From the NCBI GenBank assembly GCA_025266875.1, contig JALLLT010000016.1:744001-808000 (forward strand): a stretch of 64,000 bases of DNA. The letters are read 5' to 3'. A program made the position numbers and the translations under genes. The notes below the pieces were generated by a model, which saw only the letters and a list, made by a program, of their open reading frames with translations, was not told the origin of the DNA and did not search any database. This document shows, in pieces, positions 1 through 12,651 of the stretch; position 1 is the stretch's first letter; the number at the start of each line of letters is the position of its first letter. The stretch comes from Fennellomyces sp. T-0311 (lineage: Eukaryota > Mucoromycota > Mucoromycetes > Mucorales > Lichtheimiaceae).

Positions 1-1263
1 AAGAACACCACTTCTTCGTTCTGACCAAGATCAATCACCTGGTGACATTCAGTAAGCGTTATCACTATGTCTAGATTATTTAAATTCATGAGTTATGTAG
101 ATGATGGTCGACAGTATGTTCTTGCAGCAGACGATGGGGTTTATGTTGGCCATACAGAACGATCCAGTGTCCCGCGCAAGGTACTGGCTATCGAGCGTGT
201 GACACAGGTGGAGGTGCTTGCATCGGCACAAAAGCTACTGGTACTCGCGGATCGAACACTGTACGAGTATGCATTATCGGTTGTGAACGGCAGCACGAGA
301 GATCGACCTGCCTATAACAAGTTGCGCACCCATGTGCCATTTTTCCATGTCGGATTCTGTTTGAAACGCCATCTTGTGTGTGTACCCCGCATATCCGCTT
401 TGCAGACCACCATCACTGTATTTGAATCGCAGCGGTTCGAGGAGTATCACAGAAGGCACCAGAATTCGCAAGGAAGGGTACCGTCGCCACTGGATGTGCG
501 CATGCGGGAATTCTCTGTATACGGTGTGCCAAGTGAAGTGTGGGACATTGAGTTATCCAAATCACTCATGCTGGTAACAACGCCTCGCGGTGTGATCATC
601 TTGGATATGCGTGATTCGAACAAAATGTTTCGACGTAAGTAGGGCTTTTGGGAAAATTAGTTTCGTTTGGCTTACAGTTTATTTATAGCATTGCTGAACC
701 ACGATGATCCATCGCTCAAGTTCATCACAGTGCGAGAGCGAGATCATTTACTTCCCACTCGAAAACGTATTGTCATGTTCCGGACTCCAGAGGCTCAGCA
801 TATCTTGTGCTATGACGGTAACTTTCTATTATTGGATGGCACCGATATAGTTTTCTGATTCGAGAACAATATAGAGTTTGCATTTTATATTGATGGACAA
901 GGAAACCGCATTCGGCACGATTTCCTTATTCAGTGGGAAGGTACCCCCGAGGCTTACGCATTCAGCTATCCATACATAATGGCGTTCGATCCATCCTTTA
1001 TTGAGATTCGAAATATTTTCACTGTAAGTGCCTCATGAGTTATTTATAGACGGAAAAAAAAACTAATAAGAAATTAGGGCGAGCGTGAGCAAGTTATTCG
1101 TGGCAACAACATCAAATGCTTAAGTCATCATTTTGTCTATCGATCCGAAATTCCCATGGTGTTTGGCGTGATGACGGATCCACAAAATGAATGCTATCAG
1201 CAAATATTCCGGCTTGATAGGCTACCCTCCCATCGACAAAGTGCACCACCGCGGATCAGCTGA
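1..1263 (+). CDS. Rho1 guanine-nucleotide exchange factor (Rom1/Rom2 type), C-terminal CNH domain, 5' truncated by window
   Basis: This is the 3' part of a multi-exon gene; the DH and PH domains would lie before the window. My model is exons 1-51, 101-634, 689-817, 875-1023 and 1078-1263, with introns of 49-57 bases that all keep phase. The product reads as a citron-homology (CNH) domain. It opens with VTFNDGRQYVLAADDGVYVG and has CYDEFAFYIDGQGNR and IQWEGTPEAYAFSYPYIMAF near the end. CNH domains at the C-terminus of fungal Rho1 GEFs help place the exchange factor on the membrane in the cell-wall integrity pathway. A CNH-containing kinase cannot be excluded, because the catalytic part is outside the window, but fungal family likeness favours the GEF. 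The stop is TGA at 1261-1263. Confidence 0.8.
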
Positions 1264-4200
1264 TGATACAACCAAGTCTTATTTCTATACATTTTTATCA
1301 GTGCTCCCTCTCTTCATAATGAGATACCCCTCCCAATCATGTACTTAAATCCAGTGACACCGCATTAATATTTAGTGGTATGGTCACCTTTATATATAAA
1401 CATTCTATTGCTGTATAAGAAGACGGATCATAGAAGTTACCTCATCTTGTGATACGTACGTACCGCATATAGATATTCAGCCCGGCAAACAATGGGGATC
1501 GGCCCTACTTAGGCAATGAACTGTATTTGGATGGCATCGCCAAGGTAAGTTGTGCGGATGGTTACGTACTAAGTCACAACGACAATAACTGCCGGTATAT
1601 TTAGCGAACAAGCTGGGAGATGAGTGCATACGTGTGTACTACAGAATTCCTAGTCTGGCACAACTCGCTTAGCACACTTTTGTTTGATAAAATGATTGGA
1701 TGGAAAAATTCCATGCTACCTACTGCCATATAGCGCAAAATAACTCAACACTTGGCTAACTTGATGGTAGCAATAGCATTTTACCTCTCCATGGTTCTAT
1801 GGAATATTATAGTTTTCTCAGCTGTGATAGCTTCATTTACTCTAGTTGTTGGATTCACTTATACGGAGTATTATTCTCAATACGACACATATCGTCGCTT
1901 CCTTTCTGTGTTCGCTTCATTCACAAGTAAAAGTAATTCAACACACTTACTTTCTGGAAATGCTAGTAAATAATGCTTCTGCATATGCCGGTTGTCAGCA
2001 ACTAGTGTACTAATTCAGAAAATCTTCTAAGCAGAATTAATATGACAAATTCGTACATAAACATCCAATGTTTATCATATCACTTATAAGGATATGGATC
2101 GCTGCGCAGCATTGCTATTTCATCAACGTACGTAATACAGATGACACGACAATCTCTTTCAAAAATGGAATTGCGCGTGTCTCGCATCATCATCCAGTGG
2201 CTGCATGAATACGCTTAATGTACGTACGCGCTCGTATATTACACCTACAGACCGCTGATTGTTTACAGCAGATGATCCACCTCAAACAATACTGCTTTAG
2301 ATATCGATTGGTGGATAAAACAGTTAAATTGTTCTGATGGTAATGAAGTGAAAGTACTTTCCAAGCTCACGAGAAAAAAAAGAAATGAAGTGATGAAAAT
2401 CGATTCAAGTTCTACGAATGTCCTAGATGATGCCATTTGTCAATTTGGTTACACAAGCAAGCGTGTATTGAATTTATACTGATGTCAACCATTGGTCCGA
2501 TCAAACCCGAAGTGAACATGTGTGTAACTTATTCAACCTGGCACGCGTGGCAACACAACTTCAACGAGTTTCAGTTGCATAAAAGTATCAATCGCGTAGT
2601 GAATCACAATGAAAAAGTCGTACCAACTGACGATACATTGCCTATCAACATGGCCTTGAGAATCACAAAGGTAACAGTATTGTACGAAAAATGAGAATGA
2701 TTTTGTTACTTGTGTTGATTTTTTATCTCTGACCGGAATGTCTTTCCTTTTGGTCGTGATCGCCAGCTGCTGAGTAAATCCTAATTACTGGATGGATGAT
2801 TCAAAAGAAATTAAAGTTAGCTATTACTCCTTAAGCAGGTGTGCCAGTCCATGTGCATTTCTGTGCATGCTATAAACAGGGTCGCCCGAAGGATCAGCAT
2901 CAGATTAGAAAAAAATCGTCTGTAAAAAAAACAGTAGCACGGTATTTTGGAGACGCATCATAATCAAGTATATAGTAGTTGGACCACAAATTTCAATTAA
3001 ATGATAAAAGAAAAATAGCATCTTTCTTGCAACAATCAATGCTTAGATTGCTGCCGAACAGGTAAACAAAAACTGCATGGAACGCGCTAGTAGGGAACGA
3101 TCACCACCTCCTTTTATGCGCCATGCGTTTCCACTTTGATCGATAATAAAAACAAGTTTACATTTTTTTTAGCCTGGAAAAAGCAACTCTGCAATTTGAC
3201 GAAAGCACGCGTGACCTACGCGGATCACGAAAGATCTATCAGATCTTTATGACTTGGGCAAAAAGAAAATCACCTTATTATGGTCCTTATCTGTAGAGTC
3301 ATGAAGTAAAAGCATGCTAGGAAAAAGCACCAAACAACAGTTTACAACTGATCCCAATAATCTACAAGAGATAAACAATTGTGTAGAATTCCACATGGTA
3401 CCACTTTAAGATCTGATCTTGTCATAAGGTATGTTTATTTGGCAGTGTAGTTTAACATTATCACCTGCTTTAATTAAAGTACACACACATCAAGGAATGT
3501 ATGACTCCATGATGAAGATGAGAAGCACCGTATATAGGCAACGCAAAGCGTGTGGAGGGTCACTTATATGCATCCGTGTTTAGGAGGTCACTCAGATACA
3601 TGCATACGTAATTTTGAGTTGCTAAGAAATTCTAGCAGCATCATTTCTATAGCACCCCATAAGCATGCGAGTAGTTGCCTCGATGACCGTGTAACTGTGC
3701 ATACCCCGTTATGTGCATTATCAAAGGTGGGGACTCTTTTTCCAGTTACATATATGCAGATTGCGTCAAATTCAAAATTGTCTTAATGCTCTACATATCA
3801 TCGGTTTACATGACGATGGGTATTTCAGCTAAAACTTTCTATAAGCTGTGTTGAATAGCCAGCCAAGTGACCAAAAAAAAAGGAAGATTCCCTCCTTCAA
3901 CAGGATATGGCAGACACCTTCTATTTTTAGTAGAGGGGCGGTTACTGCAGCGGCTTTGAGGATGCAAGAATATCCATTCACTTTATATGGTATAGATAGC
4001 TGCTGATCGCGAAAGCGAAGATATCTTTAGCACCGCTATCAGATAAGTCTTTGTCACTGTACAGCACATTAAGTAATGGAGTATAGGCAATGACATAATG
4101 CTATTGCGAGCGAAAGTTTACAGATAGCAAGAGATCAAGGAGTAATTTTGTGGCAATAAAGTTCGTTCAAACACTCCAGTGACAAAGCAAGGAAGCGTTT

Positions 4201-5277
4201 GGCTTTTTAGCACAGTGTGGCATTTTTCGTGATGAAAAGAAAAAACTTTGCGTGCTTACTATTGATCGCGGTCAAGCCAGGTGATGATTCTTCTTTTTGC
4301 CACATGAGTATGTCTCCTATACGCACAGAGGTATTATTTCTCATAACCGAAAGGAGTTTTACAGAGAGCAGGATACGCAAGCATTTAACGTTTGACGCCT
4401 GGGCATATGGATCGGGACACGACGAGTCCTATCCCCGTTTTGTTGGTTCCAATGACCATGGTATGTGTTCCCAAACACGTTGCGTTACGGACAACCATTG
4501 TTTATTATTTGTTCTGTATGTCGTCGTCACATTATCTACTTTGGCAAACGAATGAATTTAAAATGCTGAGCCTTATTATTACAGATTGCAATACAGCAAC
4601 CCGTCAAAGAAGTAGAAATGAGAAAAAGACCCAGCTGATTCGCCACCCCATGCATTTGACTGGGTTCGCCACCTGACAGACTGGACCCTGATGGAACCAG
4701 CTTGAACAGAAGCGAAGAGCGGGGTAATATGGGGGTCCGAGTGTGGGGGGAAAGGATTTCAGGAGGCTGGGGGATTGTCAGGGATGATGGGAGAGGGCGC
4801 ATTCGAACTCAAACCTGCAAAAAGAAAGTTTTTTTCTTTTTGGAATCAGCGAGCGATACTTTTTTTTTGAGATAGAAAAAAAAAAAGCGATTGTCCGTGT
4901 CTGTAAATTGCCTGCATCATAATCATGAGGTTAATTTTCAGTCTGGCCGATCAATCATACACTCTGTTACCCAATACAGTAGTAGTGGGTTGCCTTTTTC
5001 GGACAAGTCAGCCCATGAGTTTCAAGGAGGTCTTTTTGCTGTTGCCTGGATTTCATGTCGAGCATCCGGAAACGAAACAACAAAGTATAGTGAAAAATGT
5101 AACGAAGTAATGGAGAAAAATAGTAATGGCACTAATTAAGTTATTGATAGCAAATTGCTGTTCTTTTTTTGCATTGAAATTAAAGCCAAGATTAGGTGCA
5201 AACCCACTTTTAGGCATGAGTTGCGGAACCATTTTTGTCTGCAGAATTGGGAAGAGAGAAAGCTCTTTGAAAGGCGC
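1264..5277. other. 4-kb gene-poor interval with decayed coding traces
   Basis: No intact gene could be supported here. The sequence is A+T rich with scattered homopolymers. Around 2300-2690 (+) two frames keep open, protein-like stretches (for example DIDWWIKQLNC, then STWHAWQHNFNEFQLHK) broken by stops and a frame change. This suggests a dead mobile-element ORF of unknown family. Positions 4680-4800 are unusually purine and G rich. They may be an upstream regulatory part of the FYVE gene, but no motif was recognised. Confidence 0.4.
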
Positions 5278-5347
5278 CTTATAAAAAAAGGTAACTTTCG
5301 CATATTCTTTTCCCGTTTCTTCTTTTTCTTCTTTCCTTCCCAACAAA
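5278..5347 (+). promoter_or_regulatory. TATA-like box and CT-rich initiator tract of the FYVE gene
   Basis: A TATA-like stretch (cttataaaaaaagg, about 5278-5291) lies roughly 60 bases before the start codon. It is followed by a pyrimidine-rich run (5305-5340) ending in cccaacaaaATG. CT-rich tracts just before the start are common at fungal transcription start sites. The assignment is by position and composition only. Confidence 0.45.
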
Positions 5348-8207
5348 ATGCCTCCTGCCGAAGTCTTGGCCGAACCATCCCGTAGCAACAGCACTCTCCT
5401 CCATCCCTCACAACCAGCCCCCACCCATCGGAAGCGCAGTATCACCATGACAACTACTTCCGGTGCCGCTCAACATAGCAAACTAGCATCAGCGTTGACT
5501 CCCGAAAGTCGCACTCGACGCAACAGCACTACCGCCGAGTCCGCCAAAAGACGATTCTCGGCCATGATGTTAAGACGCCCTTCTCAATCCACCAGTGCAA
5601 GCAGCAGCAGCTCTTCAAGTGATCAGAGGTCTACCAGCAGTACCATGTCAAGACGCCAGTCGCTGACAAGGGCGACCGCATCGAGTTTGGCCAAGGTCGT
5701 ACCATCCTTTCACAATAAGAACACAAACACGGAATCATTGAAATCTTCCCCGAATAATGGTATCCATCTCCTGGCGCGTCGGCGCAACAGTATGATGGCA
5801 CTTTCAAACACCACTCAGCCATCAACGCCCAAACCATCGGGATCAACAGTAGTGAAATCATCATCTTCATCCATTGGTAATGTATATAAAACAAAAAAAT
5901 AATATGCACGCTCAATTTTTATGTGTCTCCCCCTATTGCTGGTGTGGCTTACTTTTTCTTTTTTTACTTACATAACAGGAGCCAATGGCGGTGTAAGTAA
6001 CCCCAGTGGCAGCAAGTGGTTTGGGTTACGACGGCCCTCATCACCAGCTATACCTTCTGCATCGACATCGTCGACGAATCCACGCCCACGACGATATTCC
6101 ATGATACCACAAGCAGCACACCACCCACCCGTGAAAGCAAGCCAGAATCACATGCTACAGCAGGACAAACACGACTCCAAACTCGCGAGCTTGGCCAAAC
6201 AACAACAACGACGCATGAGCGCTGTGCAGCTTGCTGGCAATACCCCAGATAGATCTATTTCCAATTCATCGACGCTCAAGCCAAAACCCAATCTCCCCGC
6301 ACGCCATGCGGCAGCTGACAAAGCTGCAATTGTCGGAGGAGCCTCCGTTGCACCTTCTAATGCAGCATGTGCAGAGCATTCTGCAGCACAAGATTCCTAT
6401 TTTGAACAACACCATCCAACTGAAACACCCCGTAATAAGCCAACTGAAACTTGTTCGAGATTGAGCTCGCGCATGCTCGATAGTGACATTTCGATCGGTA
6501 GTATCGAATCGCGACGGAGCAGTGTTTCGAGTTTGCGAACCGTTCAATCGGGCTGTCGCCACAACAATACGACTCAGCATCCAGCCTGGTTAGCTTCAGC
6601 TGGGTTTATGAGACGGACAAAGTGCACTGCATGTAATCCCAACAGTACTTCCGAACATCGCCGGTCTTTGTCGCGGTCGAGCTCCATGTATGATGTGGCT
6701 GCAGCTGCACAGTCATCCGCGTTACGAAGGCTCAGTCGCACATCTTGCACATCTCTCACAGAGGACAATGGAAGTATTAAAACAAACAATCGCCGCATTG
6801 CATCGGCTGACGGAACTTTTGATCCGCCATTGACTCCAATTCCAAACACTACAGCTGTATTTATCAGGCAACAGCAGCAGCGGATTCCCATGCCTACTGC
6901 TGCTGCCACAGCTGCTGCTGCCATGGCGGCGGCGGCAGCAGTGGTCAGTGCAGCAGCTGCGACTGCGGCATCCACCAATCCAGACACAACGAACGAAAAG
7001 TGGATGCGTCTCATTGGTAACTGCATCACTCACTCCAACAAGCTTGAACGGCTTGCGCAAGACTTGATGAGCTCTGAGCAACGAGCCAACGATATCCTCG
7101 AAGCACACGAATCTATGGAAGACGTTCTCAAATTACGAGATGAGCAGTATCAGTACCAAGTCAAAGAATGTGAAGCACTTGTCCGAGCTCAGCGCGAGAT
7201 GCTGGATGAGATGGAATCACTTTTGGGCGAGCACGGATTCAAAAAGGAAATCAACACAAAGCAAATCCAGCATGACTTGACCACGCCCCCTCCATCCTCT
7301 CCTTCGGCTTCATCATCATCCTCGATTCCATCGTTGCCTGACCAAGAGCAGGAGACATGTCCGGAGGATGATACCCAGGAGGAGCAGTCAGATGTCAGCC
7401 ACGAGCAAGAAGCCGAGAGATCCGAACAAGATCATCAGGAGCATGCCGAACTGTCCGAAGAGGAGCAGGAACAAGAGGTTCGACTACTCAGTGCGTCGCC
7501 AGAGCCTATTGATGACAAAGAAGAAGCCGTGCCCGAAAAGCCATGGAACGAGATCGTTGAAGAAAGCATATCCCAGTTCCGTTGGAACGTCAGTCAGTGG
7601 GTCGGTGGGGGCGTCGGCACTGGTCAGATTGTCAAGTGTGAACTTGGAGCGGATGGTTTGATGAGCACCATCATTGTTGCTGGCACTGGTGTCACAACCG
7701 AGCCCCGATTGTTACCTAAGGTAAGTAACCCCATCAATCAAATGTTCCCTAATTTGACCACATTGTGCTCCTTTTGCAGCATCTTATGCAACCTCGCTCA
7801 GACAAGTCAGTGTACTACCACCAGTACATTCTTTACATTGAACGGGAAGACCGGAGGCAGCGATTTACTCTAATGCCATGCGCGCGATGGGTCCAAGATG
7901 ATCAAGTGAAGCGATGCCAGTTCTCCTATTCTGACGAATCCGGCCATATTCAATGTAAATCCGAGTTTGACTGGCTCGCACGGCGCCACCACTGCCGAAG
8001 GTAAATATGAAATCATATGCACACTGGCGTCACGTATGCTGATGGATATTATTAAGGTGTGGTCACATTTTCTGCAATACACACAGCAGCAACCGGCTCC
8101 CGCTGTTTGATGCCCAAAACTCAAAAGCCGAGTGGTCGCGCGTTTGTGATACCTGCTTTTACGACTTGGCCGGCTCTTCCCTGTTTCATCCATCAGATGA
8201 TCGATGA
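5348..8207 (+). CDS. Low-complexity Ser-rich protein with C-terminal FYVE zinc finger (880 aa)
   Basis: Four exons (5348-5876, 5979-7720, 7780-8000, 8057-8207) join in phase to 880 residues. The long N-terminal part is rich in Ser, Thr and Arg, with repeated basic-Ser motifs such as RRxS, an Ala-rich run near residues 310-330, and an acidic Glu/Gln-rich stretch near 465-520. Between them lies a predicted helical stretch around KLERLAQDLMSSEQRANDI. The C-terminal ~120 residues form a FYVE-type finger: WLARRHHCRRCGHIFCNTHS supplies the R+HHCR+CG signature, and WSRVCDTCF supplies the last Cys pair. FYVE fingers bind phosphatidylinositol 3-phosphate on endosomes and vacuoles, so a membrane-trafficking or signalling role is inferred. 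The basic RRxS motifs could be kinase sites. The exact orthologue is not recognised. The gene is convergent with the valyl-tRNA synthetase, 104 bases away. Confidence 0.85.
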
Positions 8208-8311
8208 GTTATATACCAACTTCCTTCTTTCTTGATACATATTTTTAAGTAGTTATACATTTTTAATCTGATTTTTCTTTGTACACATTTCAACCCCCTT
8301 TTTTCTCTTTA

Positions 8312-11300
8312 TTACCGTGAATACATTACTTCTTTATACAGATTGTTAAGCAGACGTAAATCATTTTCGACGGTTTCTATGTCTAATTGCAGCCCTCTTG
8401 CGCGTTGTCTATAATAAAACAAAGAATTAGTCATTGTTTATATTACGGAATATAGACATACCTATTTTTCTCTTTGACCTGTTCCGGTACTGCTTCTGCA
8501 TATCCTTCTTTGCTCATCCTTGCTGCCAGCTTCTCCGCGTCCTTTCTGAATTTGTCGAGTTTCTTTTCGAGCTTTTCTCGCTTCTGCTGAATGGTTGTGG
8601 AAATATCACCACCACGTTCAAGTTGAGCCCGGACCACGTGGTTCGTCGGTACCAAGATTTTCAAGTCGTCATGAACAGCGCGCACGGTCCAGTCGCCACT
8701 GATCTACAAAACTTTACCTGTTACTTGGTCTGCTCCCCCCTTTCCTACTATCCACGGATTTACCTCCTCCTCTACTATCTTCAATTCAGACCCTTTGACA
8801 AAAGACTTGATCTCGTCCAGATATTGTCGTAGAGGCTCGGCGAGCTTTGGATCGTTGCAGTAAATTGTGAATGGAAGCTCTTTGCCAATGCCAATTTGAT
8901 GACCCTGACGGAGTGATCTCGATGCATGGATGATCGATAGTATCACCTGTATGTCATTAGTACAAGTATCCTGTTTTTTTTTCTAGATGTTTCAGTACTT
9001 TAAAGTGATCTTCAACTTGCTGATCACGTAATGGTGCCATCTGTTCCTCTGTCGGATATGGTTCCAGCATGATAGACTTTGCATTCCTTGAGGATGGTAT
9101 TTCCCGTTGTAAATGGTGCCACAACTCCTAAGAAAAGATCAGCAAGGCTATTACTGATATGCTTTAAGGTATTGTACCTCGGTAATAAATGGCATAAATG
9201 GATGGGCAAGTCTTAACGAAGCATCCATACATGCATGTAGAATGTTCAACGTCGCTTCCTATTTTCCCAGTCAGTGTCTAATAGCGGACTATGAGAAACG
9301 AACATACCTTTTCGCTTGTCTCTAGCACTGGTTTGTTGAGCGTTGCTTTGGAGAATTCGACATAGACATCGCAGATATCTTCAACAATAAATCGTCGCAC
9401 AGCATCGGCAGCTTCATGTAAGCGGTAGTTCTCAAAGCCATTTATGCATTTAGAGACGGTATCTGCCATTCTGGATAAAATAAATCGATTGACAAGCGAT
9501 AAGTTGGTGTCGTTGGTTAAATCTTGCAGTGTCAGACTCTGACGATTGTATCCGTCTTTTTCGAATCGGCCAAAGCCAAATTTGAACAAGTTCCAAAGCT
9601 TGTTACAGAAATGGGAAGTCTGGATCACATTAGACATATCTAAATTGATTTGCCGGCTCTATCCGGCCAGGGTTTGTTTGATTTAGCCTTTTCATGTTTC
9701 AATGATCACGTTGTCGTATCTTAATTACCTGCTGTGTATAGGCAATAAGAGCAAATCGTAAAGAGTCGGTGCCACATGCCGGGATACCCGAAGGATATTC
9801 GACCTGCAAGTTTTGTACGCTCCTATCTCCTGTGTTAGGAACTTCCCATTCATTTCATAGGATTGCTATGACATACTTTTCGATTTCCTTGGGTGCCAAA
9901 TTGCTGTTTCGTAGATTCTCCTGCATGGTTTCAAGGCTCACACCGTCAATAACATGGAGTGGATCAATCACATTGCCAAGTGATTTGGACATTTTACGAC
10001 CTTGTGCGTCTCGAACCTACATAAAAGTCACCTGAGCAATTGGATATCCATCACTCAGCACTTAAACTTACCATTGCATGCAAAAATATATTCTCAAATG
10101 GTGGTTGCTTAGCGAAATGATTTGCAAGCATTGCCATTCGTGCAACCCAGAAAAACAAGATATCGTAACCGGTTTCCATCACTTGAAGAGGATACCGTTC
10201 CTAAACAAAGCATTCAGCCCGAAGGATATGATTTTTGCGGTTAAAAAAAAAACGTACAGGTAATTTTGAACTATCGCCTGTCCATCCTAATGCAGACAAT
10301 GGTAACAATCCGGAAGAAAACCATGTGTCGAGGACATCTTCATCCTAAAAGTATAGTTTTTAGGATACTTTTTCCATATAACCCTTTAAAAGCACTTATA
10401 CATACCTTCACAAGTGTGTACTGCGTCTCCTTTGGAAGGCCTTCCTTTTCCATAAGCACTTCAGCTTCTTCACGTGCAGATGCTTCGTCATGAGCAACGA
10501 CCCAGAGATCTAACATCATCAATTCTGTCAGAAATTCGATCCTATAGTACCCATAGATGCTAAAGATACCTTTATCAACAGTGCAACTTAATTTTACTTG
10601 ATACGCAGGGATTTCATGACCCCACCAGAGCTGGCGTGAAATACACCAATCCTGGATGTTATCTACGTGAAGAAAATTGTTAACACAACATATTTCCAGC
10701 CATATATACTCCAACAAGATCACTAACCTAACCACCGATACCAATCTTGAACATGGCTGCTTGGATGAATTTTCATCAAGCCATTTTCTACTTGCTTCCT
10801 CGATACACCAGCAAGCTCGGAGCATCGTACATACCTAGTATCAAAGAATCAGTAAATTGTACTTCCCTGGTTACTGGATTAATTACCATTGAGGTTGTAA
10901 AAGTGGCTCAATGACATCGCCAGATCTTGAGCACATTGCTATCCTCATTGGATGATTTTCGTCTTTGCCGTTGTAGAAGCCAAGTTCCTTCAATTTATCC
11001 ACTACTTTATCGCGAAGATCAAAGCGATCGACACCCTTTTTGAAGCGTTAGAACATGCACCAAGACAAGCACAACTGATCCTCTTACGATCCATTCCGGT
11101 ATACCCCCGAGTTCATTCAGCTGTCCTAGTTTATCGAAAATACTGACAATCGGCAGGTTATGTCGACGCGCACAAGCATAGTCGTTAGGGTCGTGGGCGG
11201 GAGTGATCTATGGGTTTTATTGAGTACATACATCCACAAAGTCATGTATATCGAGTACCTTGACAGCGCCCGTACCGAATTCCATGTCGACGAGTTGCTC

Positions 11301-12335
11301 ATCACAGATGATAGGAATCTTCTTGTTATGCACTGGATGAAGTACGAACTTTCCATGGAGCTCGGCATATCGAGGATCTTGGGGATGAATGGCCACTGCA
11401 CAATCACCAAGCATGGTCTCAATACGTGTGGTGGAAACCGTCAAACCTTGGACACCATCGGGTTTTGGATCCACGACTGGATATGTGAACTGGTGCAATA
11501 CACCAAACTCGACACTGCAGCAATGAATCTTTAGCCACTCTATTCCTCACGTAAATCACTTTGTACCCTAGTACCCTTGTGGCCGTCCAGGCAGCGAGAC
11601 CAGTGTTCGGCCTTCAATCTCTTTATAGTCAACCTAGATTTAAATCACTTAGCATGACGGCGATATAGCGGGCATGTGGATATTAAAAACCTCAATATCT
11701 GAAATGACCGTCTCCAGAGCACAGCACCAGTTGACAAGCCGGGTGTCGCGATAAATCAACCCATCCTTGTACAGCTGAATAAACGCGTTCTGGACAGCTT
11801 CGTAACGGGGCGAATCCATAGTGAAAAAGACGCTATCCCAATCCACCGACGCGCCCATTCGCTTCATTTGGTTAAGGATATGATCGCCGTACTTTTCACG
11901 CCACTTCCAAATCTCCTTTACAAAGGCCTCTCTACCCATATCGTGACGCGTCAGTTGTCGTTCGCGCATGAGCATTTTCTCAACTACGGATTGTGTGCCT
12001 ATGCCAGCGTGATCGGTACCGGGAATCCACTGAACGTCGTGACCTGCCATTCGTCGGTAGCGTACCAGCGCGTCTTCAACACTGAGTGTCAAGGCGTGGC
12101 CAATATGTAAGGATCCAGTGACATTAGGTGGAGGAGTCACCATGGTGAATCGTTTCTTCTTTTCGTCATTGGAAGGCTTGAACAATCCTTCGCGTTGCCA
12201 GTAATCGTACCAACCGTCCTCAACTGCCTTGGCATTATATGCACTTAAGAGTGGTTTTTCCGGCCGTAGTAAGCCGAGCGCGCGCCGATGAAATGGTGGC
12301 GAACGAACAAATGTCCTTCGTGTCGCCAGGAGCAT
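8312..12335 (-). CDS. Valyl-tRNA synthetase, with likely mitochondrial presequence
   Basis: This multi-exon gene encodes class I valyl-tRNA synthetase, which charges tRNA(Val). Exon 1 (12335 to about 11691) starts with a basic stretch lacking acidic residues ([20 protein letters not shown]), which suggests mitochondrial import. The class I HIGH motif is at residues 77-80 ([12 protein letters not shown]). Downstream exons carry the editing-domain motif FGTGAVKV followed by [17 protein letters not shown], then the KMSKS loop as [14 protein letters not shown] (about 9980-10010), the anticodon-binding helices, and a C-terminal coiled coil ([20 protein letters not shown]). The last exon ends at TAA, 8312-8314. 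At least ten short introns are implied and I did not fix every boundary. The enzyme could be the dual-localised Vas1 type or a mitochondrial paralogue. The short N-terminus slightly favours the latter. Confidence 0.93.
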
Positions 12336-12651
12336 TATATTTTGTTGTCAGAAAAAGCACACAGGTTGCCGGAACATGAAAGCGCATCCCAAAAACATAA
12401 CAAAAACGTAAAATCCAGGAAAAGTTACTTTAATAACAATCAAGCAGGCGAATAAACAGACAGATAAGAAGATACGATGGCAAAGAATGCATTATTGCGC
12501 TCGCTTGCACCGTAAAGTAACCATACTCACAGCACTCCGGGTTCTGGCACTCTCGATGGTGTGTTTTTTACTTGGAGACTGCTGGAAGTAGTACGTTTAT
12601 GGCCTTTTCGTACAGCTGTTCTACGACAATTGAATTGGTTACTGGTAAAGT
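12336..12651. other. Upstream region of valyl-tRNA synthetase; nothing else seen
   Basis: This 316-base A+T-rich gap separates the synthetase start codon from the stop of the next minus-strand gene. It should hold the synthetase promoter, but I recognise no clear TATA or CCAAT element. Confidence 0.3.

Noticed and set aside
4780..4820. Possible tRNA B-box (gagttcgaatgcg on the minus strand)
   Set aside because: No matching acceptor stem, anticodon arm or A-box could be paired around it.
6574..7108. Ala-rich and Cys-rich minus-strand frames over the FYVE gene
   Set aside because: They arise from the complement of the GCT/GCA/CAG-rich coding repeats.
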